From positions 248,001 to 312,000 of the forward strand of contig NZ_JAIGNM010000002.1 of the NCBI RefSeq assembly GCF_019711495.1: DNA of 64,000 nt, in the 5' to 3' direction. The stretch is from Qipengyuania xiamenensis. Its GTDB lineage: Bacteria > Pseudomonadota > Alphaproteobacteria > Sphingomonadales > Sphingomonadaceae. The notes under the pieces were generated by a model. That model did not search any database and had not been told where the DNA came from. It was given only the letters and a program-made list of their open reading frames with translations. A program made the position numbers and the translations under genes. Below are positions 37,379-47,407 of the stretch, piece after piece. How positions within the stretch are numbered: position 1 is the first letter of the stretch; the number at the start of each line of letters is the position of its first letter.

Positions 37379-38458
37379 TTAACGGACGGTGCTCAGCGCG
37401 ACCGGAACAGTGCTTCCGGCGTTGCGAGTTCCCGAGGCAACCGAGGAGTTGAGTGCACCTGCACGGCCCACGGTGACGCGTTCCTGCACCTTGCCGCGAG
37501 TAACGATGACGCTCGGGCCCTGGCGGACCGGTGCTGCTGCACCGTCACCGCCGCCGCCACCACCGCCACGCTGGCGCTGCTGGGCGGGCATCGAGCTGCG
37601 CTGGAAGCGCGAGACGTCGCCGCCGGTCACATAGGTGCCCTTGGCATCGTCGGGACGCGCTACGACTTCGCGCAGCAGGCGTTCTTCTTCTTCCGGCGAA
37701 GCGTCGTCGGGGATCACGAGATCGCCCGATGCGATGGCGCGTTCGAGTTCGTGTTCGCTATCGGCCAGCGAACGCAGTGCGAGGCTGAGCGTACCGATGG
37801 TCTGCGCCACGGCCACCTTCTCGGCGATCGTCGGCGTGACTTCGATCGTCACCGTGCGGAACGGGCGGACCTGGGTCTTGCCGTCGACGGTGACCTGCGT
37901 GGTCGCCTGGTCGGTTGCGAGGATGCGAAGGTTACGAAGGATGGTTTCCGACGTTTTCAGCGGAGCACCTTCTTCGCCCTGGACGGTCTGCGTCAGGACC
38001 ATGTCGACGCGGTCACCCGGGAAGACGAAGCCGGCAACGCCGCTCTTCGCATCGACGGGCACCGTGATGGCGCGCATGCCGGGCGTAAGGGCTGCAGCAA
38101 GGAAGCCGCGGTCGCCGGGGCTCACCAGCGAACCCTGGGTAACCGGTTCGCCTGCAGTGACTGCATGGCGGACAACCGTACCGATCAGTTTGGAGACATC
38201 GGCTTCACCATCGAGGAAGTATGCGTCCTGGACGAGCTCTTCCGGCCACAGCTGATAGCCGATGGCATCTGCGGTGATGATGGTACCGGTCGGCAGAGCA
38301 CGCTGCGCGACAAGAACCTTCGGGCCCTGCGGTTCGACAACCGCTGCGGCCTCTGCCTGCGGAGCGGTGGCTCCGGCGATCATGCTGCGGGCAACAAGCG
38401 CGGTACCGATCGCAATGACCAGTGCACCTACCAGCAGAACAAGCTTCTTCCTATCCAT
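37379..38458 (-). CDS. cpaB: Flp pilus assembly protein CpaB/RcpC
   Basis: The 359-residue protein has an N-terminal membrane helix (KLVLLVGALVIAIGTALVAR), then the SAF domain (VLVAQRALPTGTIITADAIG) and the RcpC/CpaB core (AITVPVDAKSGVAGFVFPGD, VDMVLTQT). An unusual Gly-rich linker (RGGGGGGGDG) precedes a Val/Ser-rich C-terminus. It is a periplasmic component that supports the secretin. Confidence 0.93.
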   Translation of the reverse strand: MDRKKLVLLVGALVIAIGTALVARSMIAGATAPQAEAAAVVEPQGPKVLVAQRALPTGTIITADAIGYQLWPEELVQDAYFLDGEADVSKLIGTVVRHAVTAGEPVTQGSLVSPGDRGFLAAALTPGMRAITVPVDAKSGVAGFVFPGDRVDMVLTQTVQGEEGAPLKTSETILRNLRILATDQATTQVTVDGKTQVRPFRTVTIEVTPTIAEKVAVAQTIGTLSLALRSLADSEHELERAIASGDLVIPDDASPEEEERLLREVVARPDDAKGTYVTGGDVSRFQRSSMPAQQRQRGGGGGGGDGAAAPVRQGPSVIVTRGKVQERVTVGRAGALNSSVASGTRNAGSTVPVALSTVR

Positions 38459-38549
38459 GGCTATTCAGCCCCCTCGTTGGCCCGCGCAGAATCGGATGCG
38501 GGCAGCTATGGTTTCCATCTGTAAGTGGCGATTGGTTAAAATCGGGTTG

Positions 38550-39263
38550 TCAGCCCGCGGCGGTTGTAGAAATTCCCGCAAGAAAGCTGCCGCCGAGCAT
38601 CCAGAGGCCAGCGACCGAGATGGCCAGGCCATAGGGAACACGCGGCTGGTGCTTGTGACGGCGGATGATTCGGATCGAGACGAGCGTCGCGATTGCAAGC
38701 AGGGCAATCGGGATCAGCGCGATGGCGATGGTACCCGTCTCGCTGGTGCCGAGCGACTGGACGACGCTGGACGGGATCGCCAGCTTCGGCCCGCCGAGCA
38801 CGGCGCTGGCGAAGTTGCCTGCGATCAGCGTGCAGGCCACCAGTATAAAAGTATCGCGCACGGGCTTGCCGCCCAGAACGTTGGAGCGTGCAACGCCCCA
38901 GATGCCCATGGCCAGCGTCAGCACCCAGCCGACCATTGCCATGATGAGGACGAGGCCGAGGAAGTTCGTCGGCGGGAACCACAGGGCAAGCGCTGTTAGC
39001 AGTTTCACATCGCCGCCGCCCATCTGGCGGATCGCGAAGAACGCACAGCACACTGCAAAGGTAATGGCCGCGATACCGAGCTGGATCGCGACACCCGGCC
39101 ACAGCGACAGTCCGCTGGCCCACCAGAACAGCGGGGCACCTGCAGCAATGGCGATGTTCAGCTTGTTGCCGATCGTGCGGCTCTTCAGGTCGGTGAATGC
39201 AGCGACCAGCAGCGCGATTGCCAAGGAGCCGAGCAGAACGTAGGTGAAAATTTCTTGGTCCAT
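38550..39263 (-). CDS. cpaA: Flp prepilin peptidase CpaA
   Basis: This 237-residue A24-type aspartic membrane peptidase has the catalytic aspartates D25 (FTDLKSRTIGN) and D85 (MGGGDVKLL), and about seven predicted membrane helices. It cleaves the leader of the Flp pilin and pseudopilins. It is longer than many CpaA proteins because of an extra C-terminal membrane pair (VPYGLAISVAGLWMLGG). It heads the pilus operon; no pilin gene is found in the gap upstream, so the pilin must be encoded elsewhere. Confidence 0.92.
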   Translation of the reverse strand: MDQEIFTYVLLGSLAIALLVAAFTDLKSRTIGNKLNIAIAAGAPLFWWASGLSLWPGVAIQLGIAAITFAVCCAFFAIRQMGGGDVKLLTALALWFPPTNFLGLVLIMAMVGWVLTLAMGIWGVARSNVLGGKPVRDTFILVACTLIAGNFASAVLGGPKLAIPSSVVQSLGTSETGTIAIALIPIALLAIATLVSIRIIRRHKHQPRVPYGLAISVAGLWMLGGSFLAGISTTAAG

Positions 39264-39310
39264 GACCCGCTTTCCGAATTTTGCTTCGGTATCGGGCTAC
39301 ACAAACATGC

Positions 39311-39324
39311 TTACCAAATAGTAA
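39311..39324. promoter_or_regulatory. Palindrome TTAC-N6-GTAA at the cpaA/hydrolase divergent promoter
   Basis: The exact inverted repeat TTAC-CAAATA-GTAA lies in the 63-bp gap between the divergent cpaA operon and the hydrolase gene, ending 2 nt before the hydrolase ATG. It resembles a regulator site; similarity to CtrA-type TTAA-N7-TTAAC is only partial. Confidence 0.3.
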
Positions 39325-39326
39325 CC

Positions 39327-40319
39327 ATGACACGCGGTGCAACGGAGGCTGCCATCACCGGAACGCTAGAAAAGCCGATCGATCGCCGGGCTATTCCCGC
39401 CAATGCGACCGAGAGTTGCTGGACTGCAGAGGACGGCCACGAACTGCGCCGGATCGACTGGAAGACACCTTCACAAGAAACGCGGGGGTCGTTGCTTTTC
39501 CTTCCGGGGCGCGGTGACTTTTACGAAAAGTACCTGGAGAGCCTCGAGGAATGGCACCGCGCCGGATGGCGCGTGACCGCTGCCGATTGGCGCGGCCAGG
39601 CCGGGTCCGGGCGGCTGGGCGATGACCGGCTGACCGGCCACGTGGAAGATTTTTCCGACTGGGTCGCCGACCTCAAGCACTTCTGGGACAGCTGGATACA
39701 GGAAACGCCTGGACCGCACGTGCTGGTTGCCCATTCGATGGGTGGTCACATCGTTGCCCGCGCCCTTGTCGACGGGGCGATAAAGCCAGACGCGGTCGTG
39801 CTGTCGGCTCCGATGCTGGGGATGGCCGGTCCGCCGCTCCCGCTGGCAGTCCTGCATTCCGTCGCGCGGGTCATGACCCGTATCGGTTCACCCAAGCGTC
39901 CGGCCTGGAAATGGAGCGAGAAACCGGGCGAAATGCCCGCACGCCGCCGCGACCTGCTGACCCATGACGACGATCGATACGACGACGAATTGTGGTGGCG
40001 TGAGAAACGGCCCGAGCTTGCGATGGGGCCGGGCAGCTGGGGCTGGGTCGAACGTGCCTATGCCTCCACGCGTGAACTCGAAAAGCCGGGCGCGATGGAA
40101 AATGTGCAGGTACCCGTGCTTGTCGTGTCGACATCGATCGACAAGCTGGTCGACCACAAGGCGGCCGTGCGCGCGGCCGGGCGCTTCCCGAATGGCGAGT
40201 TGATCGAATTCGGCCCCGAGGCGCATCACGAGATCCTGCGTGAAGTCGATGCCGTGCGCGGCAAGGCCATGGACGGCATTTCCGCATTCCTCGACAAGGT
40301 AGCTCCAGCCGCGACGTGA
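39327..40319 (+). CDS. Alpha/beta hydrolase, lysophospholipase-like
   Basis: The 330-residue protein has the nucleophile motif VAHSMGGH (Ser137), a probable catalytic Asp in VVSTSIDKLVD and His in GPEAHHEIL. The WRGQAGSGR loop is typical of monoacylglycerol-lipase/lysophospholipase (PldB-like) members. No signal peptide is seen, so a cytoplasmic lipase or esterase is likely. The ATG at 39327 lacks a Shine-Dalgarno sequence, and a palindrome sits immediately upstream, so a leaderless transcript is possible. The stop overlaps the GTG start of the FAD oxidoreductase gene by 3 nt, which indicates co-translation. Confidence 0.86.
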   Translation: MTRGATEAAITGTLEKPIDRRAIPANATESCWTAEDGHELRRIDWKTPSQETRGSLLFLPGRGDFYEKYLESLEEWHRAGWRVTAADWRGQAGSGRLGDDRLTGHVEDFSDWVADLKHFWDSWIQETPGPHVLVAHSMGGHIVARALVDGAIKPDAVVLSAPMLGMAGPPLPLAVLHSVARVMTRIGSPKRPAWKWSEKPGEMPARRRDLLTHDDDRYDDELWWREKRPELAMGPGSWGWVERAYASTRELEKPGAMENVQVPVLVVSTSIDKLVDHKAAVRAAGRFPNGELIEFGPEAHHEILREVDAVRGKAMDGISAFLDKVAPAAT

Positions 40320-41413
40320 CGGATTTCGATTTCGCCATTGTCGGAGCCGGGATCGCCGGTGCCAGCCTCGCCGCCGAACTGGCAGAGGGCGGGGCCAGCG
40401 TCTGCGTCCTCGAAGCCGAGGACCAGCCGGGCTATCATTCGACCGGCCGGTCCGCCGCATTCTGGGAAGAGTGTTACGGCGGTCCGGAAATCGTACCCCT
40501 GACCCTCGCATCGGGACCATATTTGCGGGAGAACGGCTTCCTCACGAAGCGCGGCGCCCTTTACATCGGCCGCGACGAGGATGCCGGCGCACTCGATGCC
40601 TTCATGGAGCGCTTTGCCGATACCGGCGCGACGATCGAGCGACTGGGGCGCGACCGGCTGGAGGCACGGCTTCCCGGCCTGAAGGAGGAATGGACGGGTG
40701 CCATCTGGGAGCCCGCCTGCGCCGATATCGACGTGGCGGGGCTCCACGCCCATTACTTGTCGCGTGCGCGCAAGGCCGGGGTCGACCTGAAATGCCGCTC
40801 GAGGGTCGTGTCAGCCACACGCGCTGGCGGCACGTGGACGATCCGGACCGAAAGCGGCGATGAAACAATCGCCGAAACGCTTGTGAACGCTGCGGGCGCA
40901 TGGGCCGACGGGCTTGCCCAAATGGCCGGCGCTCAACCGGTCGGTATCGGGCCTCTCCGCCGGACGGTGGTGCAACTGCGTACCGATCCCGCTCCATTGC
41001 CGGATCAGCCGCTCGTCCTCGACATTTCGGGGCGCTTCTACTTCAAGCCCGAAGCAGGGCGCCTCTGGCTCAGTCCGCATGACGAGGTGCCGAGCGAACC
41101 GTGCGACGCCGCGCCCGAAGAACTGGACGTCGCCACGGCTATCGACCGCCTGCAGCAGGTGGTGGACTGGGACATCGTGGGGCTGGAGCGCCGCTGGGCA
41201 GGGCTGCGCAGCTTCGCGCCGGATCGCCGCCCGGTCTATGGCTGGGATCCCGAAGTTGCAGGGTTCGCCTGGTTCGCCGGGCAGGGGGGCTATGGCATCC
41301 AGACCTCGCCAGCGGCAGCAAGGCTTGCGGGACAGATCCTTCTCGGGCGCGCGAGAGACCGGATGACCGAACAGCTCGACGCCTCGCTCTATGATCCTGC
41401 CCGCTTTGCCTAG
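40316..41413 (+). CDS. FAD-dependent oxidoreductase, DAO family
   Basis: The 365-residue protein starts with the dinucleotide fold IVGAGIAGASLAAEL and the acidic end of strand 2 (CVLEAED). It continues like glycine oxidase and D-amino-acid dehydrogenases (STGRSAAFWEE, VNAAGAWAD, RWAGLRSFAPDRRPVYG, GQGGYGIQTSPAAARL). It would oxidise an amino-acid or hydroxy-acid substrate using FAD; which one is not evident. The GTG start at 40316 overlaps the hydrolase stop, so the pair is an operon. Confidence 0.88.
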   Translation: MTDFDFAIVGAGIAGASLAAELAEGGASVCVLEAEDQPGYHSTGRSAAFWEECYGGPEIVPLTLASGPYLRENGFLTKRGALYIGRDEDAGALDAFMERFADTGATIERLGRDRLEARLPGLKEEWTGAIWEPACADIDVAGLHAHYLSRARKAGVDLKCRSRVVSATRAGGTWTIRTESGDETIAETLVNAAGAWADGLAQMAGAQPVGIGPLRRTVVQLRTDPAPLPDQPLVLDISGRFYFKPEAGRLWLSPHDEVPSEPCDAAPEELDVATAIDRLQQVVDWDIVGLERRWAGLRSFAPDRRPVYGWDPEVAGFAWFAGQGGYGIQTSPAAARLAGQILLGRARDRMTEQLDASLYDPARFA

Positions 41414-41482
41414 CCAAGCGCGTATCAATTGTTAATGTGATCCCCGAATCCACCAACCCAACCGCAGACGAGAGGAATAACG

Positions 41483-41659
41483 ATGGGTCACCATTTCGAA
41501 ATCTACAAAGACAAGGCAGGCGAGTTCCGCGTGCGCTTCAAGTACAATTCGGAAGTGATGTTTTCGACCGAAGGCTACAGCTCGAAGGATAGCGCGAAGA
41601 ACGCGATCGCCTCGATCCAGAAGAACGGACCCGGCGCAGAAACCGTCGACAATTCGTAA
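41483..41659 (+). CDS. YegP-family small protein (DUF1508)
   Basis: This 58-residue protein is too short for a standard length cut-off, but it has a strong AGAGGAATA ribosome binding site before the ATG. It matches the DUF1508/YegP pattern: HFEIYKDKAGEFRVRFKYNS, then SEGYSSKDSAKNAI with one alpha-helix. YegP-like proteins are small folded proteins of unknown function, often a single or double copy of this module. Its stop is 2 nt from the stop of the convergent rnhA. Confidence 0.88.
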   Translation: MGHHFEIYKDKAGEFRVRFKYNSEVMFSTEGYSSKDSAKNAIASIQKNGPGAETVDNS

Positions 41660-41661
41660 TT

Positions 41662-42108
41662 CTATGTCCCGCCAGCGGCGATCGCTTCGGCGGCGTTGCT
41701 GGCGAGGCTGTCCACCCGCTCGTTTTCCGGGTGGCCCGAATGGCCTCTCACCCAGTGCCATTCCACCTTGTGACGAGCCGTCACCTCGATCAGGTCATGC
41801 CACAGGTCGGCATTCATCACCGGCTTCTTGCTCGCATTGATCCAGCCACGCTTCTTCCAGCCGTGCACCCACTTTGTGATACCGTCGATCAGGTACTTGC
41901 TGTCGGTATAGATCGCGACCTCGCACGGCTCGATCAGGGCTGACAGCCCGCGGATCGCAGCCGTCATCTCCATGCGGTTGTTGGTCGTCTGGGCTTCGGC
42001 GCCGGACATTTCCTTTTCGTGGCGCCCCATGCGCAGCAATGCGCCCCAGCCGCCCGGCCCGGGATTGCCCTTGCATGCTCCGTCGGTGAACAGTTCGACC
42101 CGCTTCAT
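41662..42108 (-). CDS. rnhA: Ribonuclease HI
   Basis: The 148-residue enzyme has the complete RNase HI active site: D9 in [18 protein letters not shown]47 in NRMEMTA, D69 in IYTDSKY and D133 in ENERVDSLA, with H123 in RGHSGH. It degrades RNA in RNA-DNA hybrids such as R-loops and Okazaki primers. It starts 27 nt after thrB in an ispH-thrB-rnhA order shared by many alphaproteobacteria. Confidence 0.97.
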   Translation of the reverse strand: MKRVELFTDGACKGNPGPGGWGALLRMGRHEKEMSGAEAQTTNNRMEMTAAIRGLSALIEPCEVAIYTDSKYLIDGITKWVHGWKKRGWINASKKPVMNADLWHDLIEVTARHKVEWHWVRGHSGHPENERVDSLASNAAEAIAAGGT

Positions 42109-42135
42109 GCCAGTCGCCCTAGCGCCTGCGCCGCC

Positions 42136-43086
42136 TTATTCAAACGCTTCACGGCCCGCATTGTCGTAAAATTGCCAGCGCCGGACGAACTCCATGGGGT
42201 CCTTGCGCAAGACCTGCGCGTCGGGCGGCGTGTCGAGCCAGTCTTCCGCGCGGCTGGCGATGAACCGCAGGCAGGCACCCTTGGCCAGCAGCGGGAGGGC
42301 ATCGCGTTCTGCCTCCTCGAGGCTGCGTATCGATTCGTATCCGGCGACCAGCGCATGCCCGAGCACGGCGTCATAGCTGCCTTGGGGGAAGCACCACGCA
42401 GCATGGGTCACTGCAAGATCGTAGGCCATCGCGTCGTTGCAGGCGAAATAGAAGTCGATCATCCCCGAGACCTCGTTGCCGAGCATCAGGACATTGTCGG
42501 GAAACAGGTCGGAGTGGATGATCGAACAGGGCAGGTCCTGCGGCCATTGTGCCACGAGGTCGTTCGCCAATGGCAAAATAGCAGGCAGTTCCGGATCGAT
42601 CCCCGCCAGATTTTCCGCGCCGCATTTCTGCAGGATAGCGAGCGTGTCCGCGGGCGCGAGATCGTTTGCCCGTCTCCCGTCGAAGTCTTGCGCTGCGAGA
42701 TGGACCCGTGCCAGCGCTGCTCCGGCGGATCGGGCCTGTTCGGCAGTCGGAATGCTGGGTGAGACGCCGGGCAGGAACTCGATCAGCGCGACCGCCTTGC
42801 CGTCGACATGCCGGAATGCCGCGCCGGAGCGGTCATGGATCGTAGCGGGAACCGCGCATCCCTTCGCTGCGAGGTGGTCGAGCAGGCCGAGGAAAAACGG
42901 GAGCTGCGCGGTATCGATCCGGCGCTCGTACATGGTCAGGATGAACCTGCCCTCAGTGGTCTCGACCAGCCAGTTGGAGTTGGAAACGCCCTCGGCAATC
43001 CCCTTGGCAGATATGAGATCGCCGACGTCGCATTCGCCGATCAGGCGCGCAAGCTCCTCGGCGCCGAGATGGGTGTAGACCGCCAC
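42136..43086 (-). CDS. thrB: Homoserine kinase, choline-kinase-like type
   Basis: The 316-residue enzyme belongs to the ThrB group built on the APH/choline kinase fold rather than the GHMP fold. It has GVSNSNWLV in the N-lobe, HSDLFPDN as the catalytic loop and MIDFYFACND as the metal-binding motif. It phosphorylates L-homoserine in threonine synthesis. The GTG start at 43086 abuts the ispH stop codon with no gap, so translation is probably coupled. The ilvA gene later in the window uses the threonine made by this pathway. Confidence 0.94.
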   Translation of the reverse strand: MAVYTHLGAEELARLIGECDVGDLISAKGIAEGVSNSNWLVETTEGRFILTMYERRIDTAQLPFFLGLLDHLAAKGCAVPATIHDRSGAAFRHVDGKAVALIEFLPGVSPSIPTAEQARSAGAALARVHLAAQDFDGRRANDLAPADTLAILQKCGAENLAGIDPELPAILPLANDLVAQWPQDLPCSIIHSDLFPDNVLMLGNEVSGMIDFYFACNDAMAYDLAVTHAAWCFPQGSYDAVLGHALVAGYESIRSLEEAERDALPLLAKGACLRFIASRAEDWLDTPPDAQVLRKDPMEFVRRWQFYDNAGREAFE

Positions 43087-44073
43087 CTATTCGGTGAGCT
43101 GGCGTGGCAATTTGAAGACCATGTTCTCTTCGGCCGCAGCAATCGGTTCTTCCTGGACCAAGCGCCAGTCCGACAAGCGGTCGACAACCTCGCGGACGAG
43201 CTTTTCCGGGGCGGAAGCGCCAGCAGTGAGGCCCATGGTCCCGACGCCCTCGAGCCATTCGGGTTCGATCTCGTCGGCACGCTGGATCAGCCGCGCATCG
43301 GTACCCAGCCGTTCCGCGACCTCGACGAGGCGAAGCGAGTTGGAAGAGTTCGGTGCGCCGATGACGAGGACGAGATCGCACTTGGGCGCGATGATCTTGA
43401 CCGCAGCCTGCCGGTTGCTGGTGGCATAGCAGATGTCTTCCGCTTTGGGCGCAACGATCTGCGGATAGCGTGCTTCGAGCGCTTCGATGATGTCGGCCGT
43501 GTCGTCGACCGACAGCGTCGTCTGGGTGAGATAGGAAAGGTCGTCTTCCTGCGAGAACGGCAGGGTCGCGACATCTTCTACCGTTTCCACCAGGGTAATC
43601 CGGCCTTCGGGGACCTGGCCCATGGTGCCAATCACTTCCGGATGGCCCTCGTGCCCGATGAAGAGGATGTGCTGGCCTTTTTCGATCTGCCGTTCGGCCT
43701 GGCGGTGGACCTTGCTGACCAGCGGGCAGGTGGCGTCGACATAAAGTAGCTTGCGGCGGTCGGCCTCTGCCGGGACCGATTTGGGAACGCCGTGCGCGGA
43801 AAAGACGACCGGTACGTCGTCGGGCACTTCGTCCAGTTCTTCTACGAAGATGGCGCCCTTGGCCTTCAGGCTGTCCACCACGTAGCGGTTGTGGACGATT
43901 TCATGGCGCACGTAGACGGGCGCGCCATACTTCTCGAGCGCGCGTTCGACGATTTCGATGGCGCGGTCGACGCCGGCGCAGAAGCCCCGCGGAGCTGCGA
44001 TCAGCAGCTGCAACGGCAGGCGCGGATCGGAACTGGAGGGATTCTGTGTCGTGGACGGAAAGGGGGCGTTCAT
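43087..44073 (-). CDS. ispH: 4-hydroxy-3-methylbut-2-enyl diphosphate reductase
   Basis: The 328-residue enzyme has the three cluster-binding cysteines of Isp[25 protein letters not shown] and [11 protein letters not shown]. The [21 protein letters not shown] and [10 protein letters not shown] segments are also present. It catalyses the last step of the MEP pathway to IPP and DMAPP with a [4Fe-4S] cluster. The ATG at 44073 has AGGGG upstream; a longer start eight codons earlier lacks one. It heads the ispH-thrB-rnhA operon. Confidence 0.97.
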   Translation of the reverse strand: MNAPFPSTTQNPSSSDPRLPLQLLIAAPRGFCAGVDRAIEIVERALEKYGAPVYVRHEIVHNRYVVDSLKAKGAIFVEELDEVPDDVPVVFSAHGVPKSVPAEADRRKLLYVDATCPLVSKVHRQAERQIEKGQHILFIGHEGHPEVIGTMGQVPEGRITLVETVEDVATLPFSQEDDLSYLTQTTLSVDDTADIIEALEARYPQIVAPKAEDICYATSNRQAAVKIIAPKCDLVLVIGAPNSSNSLRLVEVAERLGTDARLIQRADEIEPEWLEGVGTMGLTAGASAPEKLVREVVDRLSDWRLVQEEPIAAAEENMVFKLPRQLTE

Positions 44074-44166
44074 GCTCGCCCCTCTAGCGCTTTGCATCGC
44101 GCCAAGCTAGGGCACGCGTCGCCCCGAAGGGCAGTTGAATACGAACACATGAGGAATGTCGCCGAC

Positions 44167-44817
44167 ATGACCAATCGCTTTCGCCTCCTTACTGCCCTTG
44201 GAATGGGTCTCGCACTGGCCGGTTGCAAGACCGATGGCGAGCTCGTTGTTCAGGGCAATGCGGTTGGTATCACGGCGGTGCGTACTGCCTGTCCGGCAGT
44301 CGGCATTCCCGACTACACCGGCGATGTTACGCTGTTCCGCGGCGCGACGGAGACGCTCGCAGACCTCGATGTGACCGCGGCGATGACCAACCTCACCTCG
44401 ACCTGCAACGAGGAAGGCGAACGCGTCTATTCGGAAGCCAGCTTCGATGTGGTGGCGCGCCGTACCGATGTTCGCGGCTCGCGCACGGTTCAGCTCCCCT
44501 ATTTCACTACAGTTCTTCGCGGTGGTAGCGCAGTCGTTACCAAGCGCGTCGGCACCGTCACTCTGACTTTCGCCGACGGTCAGGAGCGCGCGCAGGCCAG
44601 CGGCAAGGCCGGAGCCTTCGTCAACCGCGCAGAAGCGACGCTTCCCGCCGATGTGGTCGAACGCATCACTCGCAAGCGCAAGCCCGGGGATCCCGACGCG
44701 GCGCTTGATCCGCTGGCCGATCCCGAAGTCCGCGCCGCCGTGCAGCGTGCGACCTTCGAACTGCTCGTCGGCTTCCAGCTGACCGAGGACCAGCTGCGGT
44801 ATAACGCCACGCGCTAA
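44167..44817 (+). CDS. Small outer-membrane-type lipoprotein of unknown function
   Basis: The 216-residue protein has a lipoprotein signal with lipobox LAGC (Cys20). The mature part is beta-rich (ITAVRTACPAVGIPDYTGDVTLF and VQLPYFTTVLRGGSAVVTKR), with no recognisable enzyme motif. The ATG at 44167 has GAGGAA upstream; an ATG at 44149 would add six residues and disturb the signal peptide. It lies 60 nt before argS on the same strand and is probably transcribed with it. Confidence 0.82.
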   Translation: MTNRFRLLTALGMGLALAGCKTDGELVVQGNAVGITAVRTACPAVGIPDYTGDVTLFRGATETLADLDVTAAMTNLTSTCNEEGERVYSEASFDVVARRTDVRGSRTVQLPYFTTVLRGGSAVVTKRVGTVTLTFADGQERAQASGKAGAFVNRAEATLPADVVERITRKRKPGDPDAALDPLADPEVRAAVQRATFELLVGFQLTEDQLRYNATR

Positions 44818-44877
44818 TCGCGCAGGGGGATGCTCTGACATCTTGCGATTTTGCGCCAATCGTCTAGGCGCGCGGGC

Positions 44878-46614
44878 ATGTCCGACATCCAGACTCTCCA
44901 CGCCGGTTTCGCGGCGAAAATCGACGCCGTTCTCAATGCCCTCGAGATGGAAGGCCACCTTCCGCCCGAGACCAACCGTTCTGGCGTTACCGTAGAGCCG
45001 CCGCGCGATCCCTCGCACGGCGATCTTGCGACGAATGCCGCGATGGTTCTCGCCAAGCAGGCGAAGACCAATCCGCGCGCGCTGGCCGAACTGATCGTCG
45101 AGCACCTGAAGCGCGAGCCCGATATCACCGAGGCAAGCATTGCAGGCCCCGGCTTTATCAACCTGCGCCTGTCGGACATGGCGTGGGTGCGCGAACTCGA
45201 AGCGATCGCCGCGCTTGGCGACGATTACGGTCGTTCCGAGCTGGGTGGCGGACAGACGGTCAATGTCGAATATGTCTCGGCCAATCCGACCGGCCCGATG
45301 CACATGGGCCACTGCCGCGGCGCGGTGGTGGGCGATGCTCTGGCCGGACTGCTCGAGTTTTCCGGCCACAAGGTCATCCGCGAATATTACGTCAATGATG
45401 CCGGTGGGCAGGTGGACGTGCTCGCCCGCTCAGCACACCTGCGCTACCGCGAAGCGCTCGGCGAAGAGATCGAAATCCCCGAGGGGCTTTACCCCGGCGA
45501 CTACCTGAAGCCGGTCGGCGAACGCCTCGCTCAGGAATTCGGCCCGGCTTACAAGGACGCGCCCGAAAGCGAATGGCTCGAGCTCTTCCGCGAACGCTCG
45601 GTCGCCGCGATGATGGACATGATCCGCGAAGACCTGTCGCTGCTCGGCATCCATCACGACCTGTTTTCCTCCGAGGCCAAGCTGCAGGCAGCGAAGAAGC
45701 CCGAAGAGGCCGAGGCGTGGCTGCGCGAACATGGTTTCGTCTATGACGGCGTGCTCGAAGCGCCCAAGGGCAAGGCGCCGCCCGAAGACTGGGAGCCGGT
45801 CGAACTGCCGCTGTTCCGCTCGACCGAATTCGGGGACGACCAGGATCGCCCGATCAAGAAATCCAACGGCGCGTGGACCTATTTCGGCGCCGACCTCGCT
45901 TATCACTTCCAGAAGGCCGAAAGCGCCGATGCGCTGATCGACATCTGGGGCGCGGACCATGCGGGCACGGTCAAGCGGATCAAGGCAGCCGTCGCCGCGC
46001 TCACCAAGGGCGCTGGCCGCGACGTGCCTTTCGACGTCAAGCTGGTGCAGATGGTCAATCTGATGCGCGACGGCGAACCGGTGAAGATGTCGAAGCGTGC
46101 AGGTACTTTCGTCACCCTCGCCGACGTGGTGAAGGAAGTGGGCAAGGACGTGGTGCGTTTCACCATGCTGACCCGCAAGCCCGAAGCGCAGATGGAATTC
46201 GACTTCGCCAAGGTGGTGGAAGCCAGCAAGGACAACCCGGTCTTCTACCTCCAGTACGCCCATGCCCGTATCCGCTCGACGCTGCGAAAGGCAGGCGTCG
46301 AACCGAGCGATGCAAATCTCGATCGCCTCGGTGCGGACGAACTGGCGCTCGTACGCGAAGCGGCGCAATTCCCGCGTGTGGTCGAAGCCGCTGCAAAGGC
46401 TCGCGAACCGCACCGTATTGCTTTTTTCCTCGGCGATCTCGCCGCCGCCTTCCACAGCTTCTGGAATGCGGGTAATGATGATCCGGCAAAGCGGATTATC
46501 CAGGAAGGCGACGCCGAACTTACCGCCGCAAGGCTGTTCGTCGCGGCACAGGTCGGACAGGTGATCCGCAACGGCCTCGGCATATTGGGTGTCGAGGCGG
46601 TCGAGGAGATGTAA
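44878..46614 (+). CDS. argS: Arginyl-tRNA synthetase
   Basis: The 578-residue class I synthetase has the HIGH-type motif HMGH in [14 protein letters not shown], the KMSKR-type motif in [11 protein letters not shown], the N-terminal additional domain, and a DALR anticodon-binding domain. The ATG at 44878 ([11 protein letters not shown]) matches the family N-terminus. It begins the conserved cluster argS-SPOR-nagZ-scpA-scpB-tatABC found in many alphaproteobacteria. Confidence 0.97.
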   Translation: MSDIQTLHAGFAAKIDAVLNALEMEGHLPPETNRSGVTVEPPRDPSHGDLATNAAMVLAKQAKTNPRALAELIVEHLKREPDITEASIAGPGFINLRLSDMAWVRELEAIAALGDDYGRSELGGGQTVNVEYVSANPTGPMHMGHCRGAVVGDALAGLLEFSGHKVIREYYVNDAGGQVDVLARSAHLRYREALGEEIEIPEGLYPGDYLKPVGERLAQEFGPAYKDAPESEWLELFRERSVAAMMDMIREDLSLLGIHHDLFSSEAKLQAAKKPEEAEAWLREHGFVYDGVLEAPKGKAPPEDWEPVELPLFRSTEFGDDQDRPIKKSNGAWTYFGADLAYHFQKAESADALIDIWGADHAGTVKRIKAAVAALTKGAGRDVPFDVKLVQMVNLMRDGEPVKMSKRAGTFVTLADVVKEVGKDVVRFTMLTRKPEAQMEFDFAKVVEASKDNPVFYLQYAHARIRSTLRKAGVEPSDANLDRLGADELALVREAAQFPRVVEAAAKAREPHRIAFFLGDLAAAFHSFWNAGNDDPAKRIIQEGDAELTAARLFVAAQVGQVIRNGLGILGVEAVEEM

Positions 46615-46617
46615 GGC

Positions 46618-47316
46618 ATGGCGCATTCGCCCTACGAGACGAGCGATACTTGGGACGAGGCCGAGGATCTCGAGCTGATCGAGTCCGAAGATCGCCTGCC
46701 CTGGCTCGAGGCGGATGAAGAGGAAGACGAGGCCGGTGGTTTCGCCACCTCGCGGCTGCTCATGCTGGGCGCGCTGTCGCTGCTGCTGGTCGGCGCGCTG
46801 GTCGCTGGCGCATGGTTCCTGCTGGGATCGAATAGTGATGAGCCGATTGCCGACGGTAGCCTGATCGAGGCGCCCGACGAACCCTACAAGACCAAGCCCG
46901 AAGATGCGGGTGGCAAGACTTTCCCAGGCACGGGCGATACCAGCTATGCCGTTGGCGAGGGGCAGACGCGCGAAGGCAAGCTGGCCGACACGCCCCCCGC
47001 ACCCGAACCGCTGTCCGAAGCCGAAGTGGCAGGCCCGTCGCTCGCCAGCACGCTCAACGAAGGTCCGCGCCCCGCTGCGCCCACCGGCGTTGCCGTGCAG
47101 GTGGGCGCATTTCCCACGCGGACCGCGGCAAACGAGGCCTGGGGTCGGCTGATGCGCCAGACCGAAGCGTTAAACGGTGTACGTCACCGTGTGGTCGAGG
47201 CTCAGGTCGATATCGGCACCGTCTATCGCCTGCAGGCGATGCCGGGTGATCGCACGGCGGCAAATGCACTGTGCGACCGGCTCAAGAGCGATGGATTGGC
47301 CTGTTTCGTCAAATAG
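46618..47316 (+). CDS. SPOR domain cell-division/envelope protein
   Basis: This 232-residue bitopic protein has an acidic cytoplasmic N-terminus, one membrane helix (about residues 44-66, LLMLGALSLLLVGALVAGAWF), a Pro/Glu-rich periplasmic linker, and a C-terminal SPOR domain (about 157-232, starting GVAVQVGAFPTRTAANEAWG). SPOR domains bind denuded glycan strands at the septum. It starts 3 nt after argS, in the usual cluster position before nagZ. Confidence 0.92.
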   Translation: MAHSPYETSDTWDEAEDLELIESEDRLPWLEADEEEDEAGGFATSRLLMLGALSLLLVGALVAGAWFLLGSNSDEPIADGSLIEAPDEPYKTKPEDAGGKTFPGTGDTSYAVGEGQTREGKLADTPPAPEPLSEAEVAGPSLASTLNEGPRPAAPTGVAVQVGAFPTRTAANEAWGRLMRQTEALNGVRHRVVEAQVDIGTVYRLQAMPGDRTAANALCDRLKSDGLACFVK

Positions 47317-47407
47317 GGGCCCCTGACGGACTCGGACTGCCTTAATTTCCACACCTGCCGACTCCGCCGAGCTTGGCATTGCGCGCGAAAAGCAGCAGTT
47401 TCCTTCC

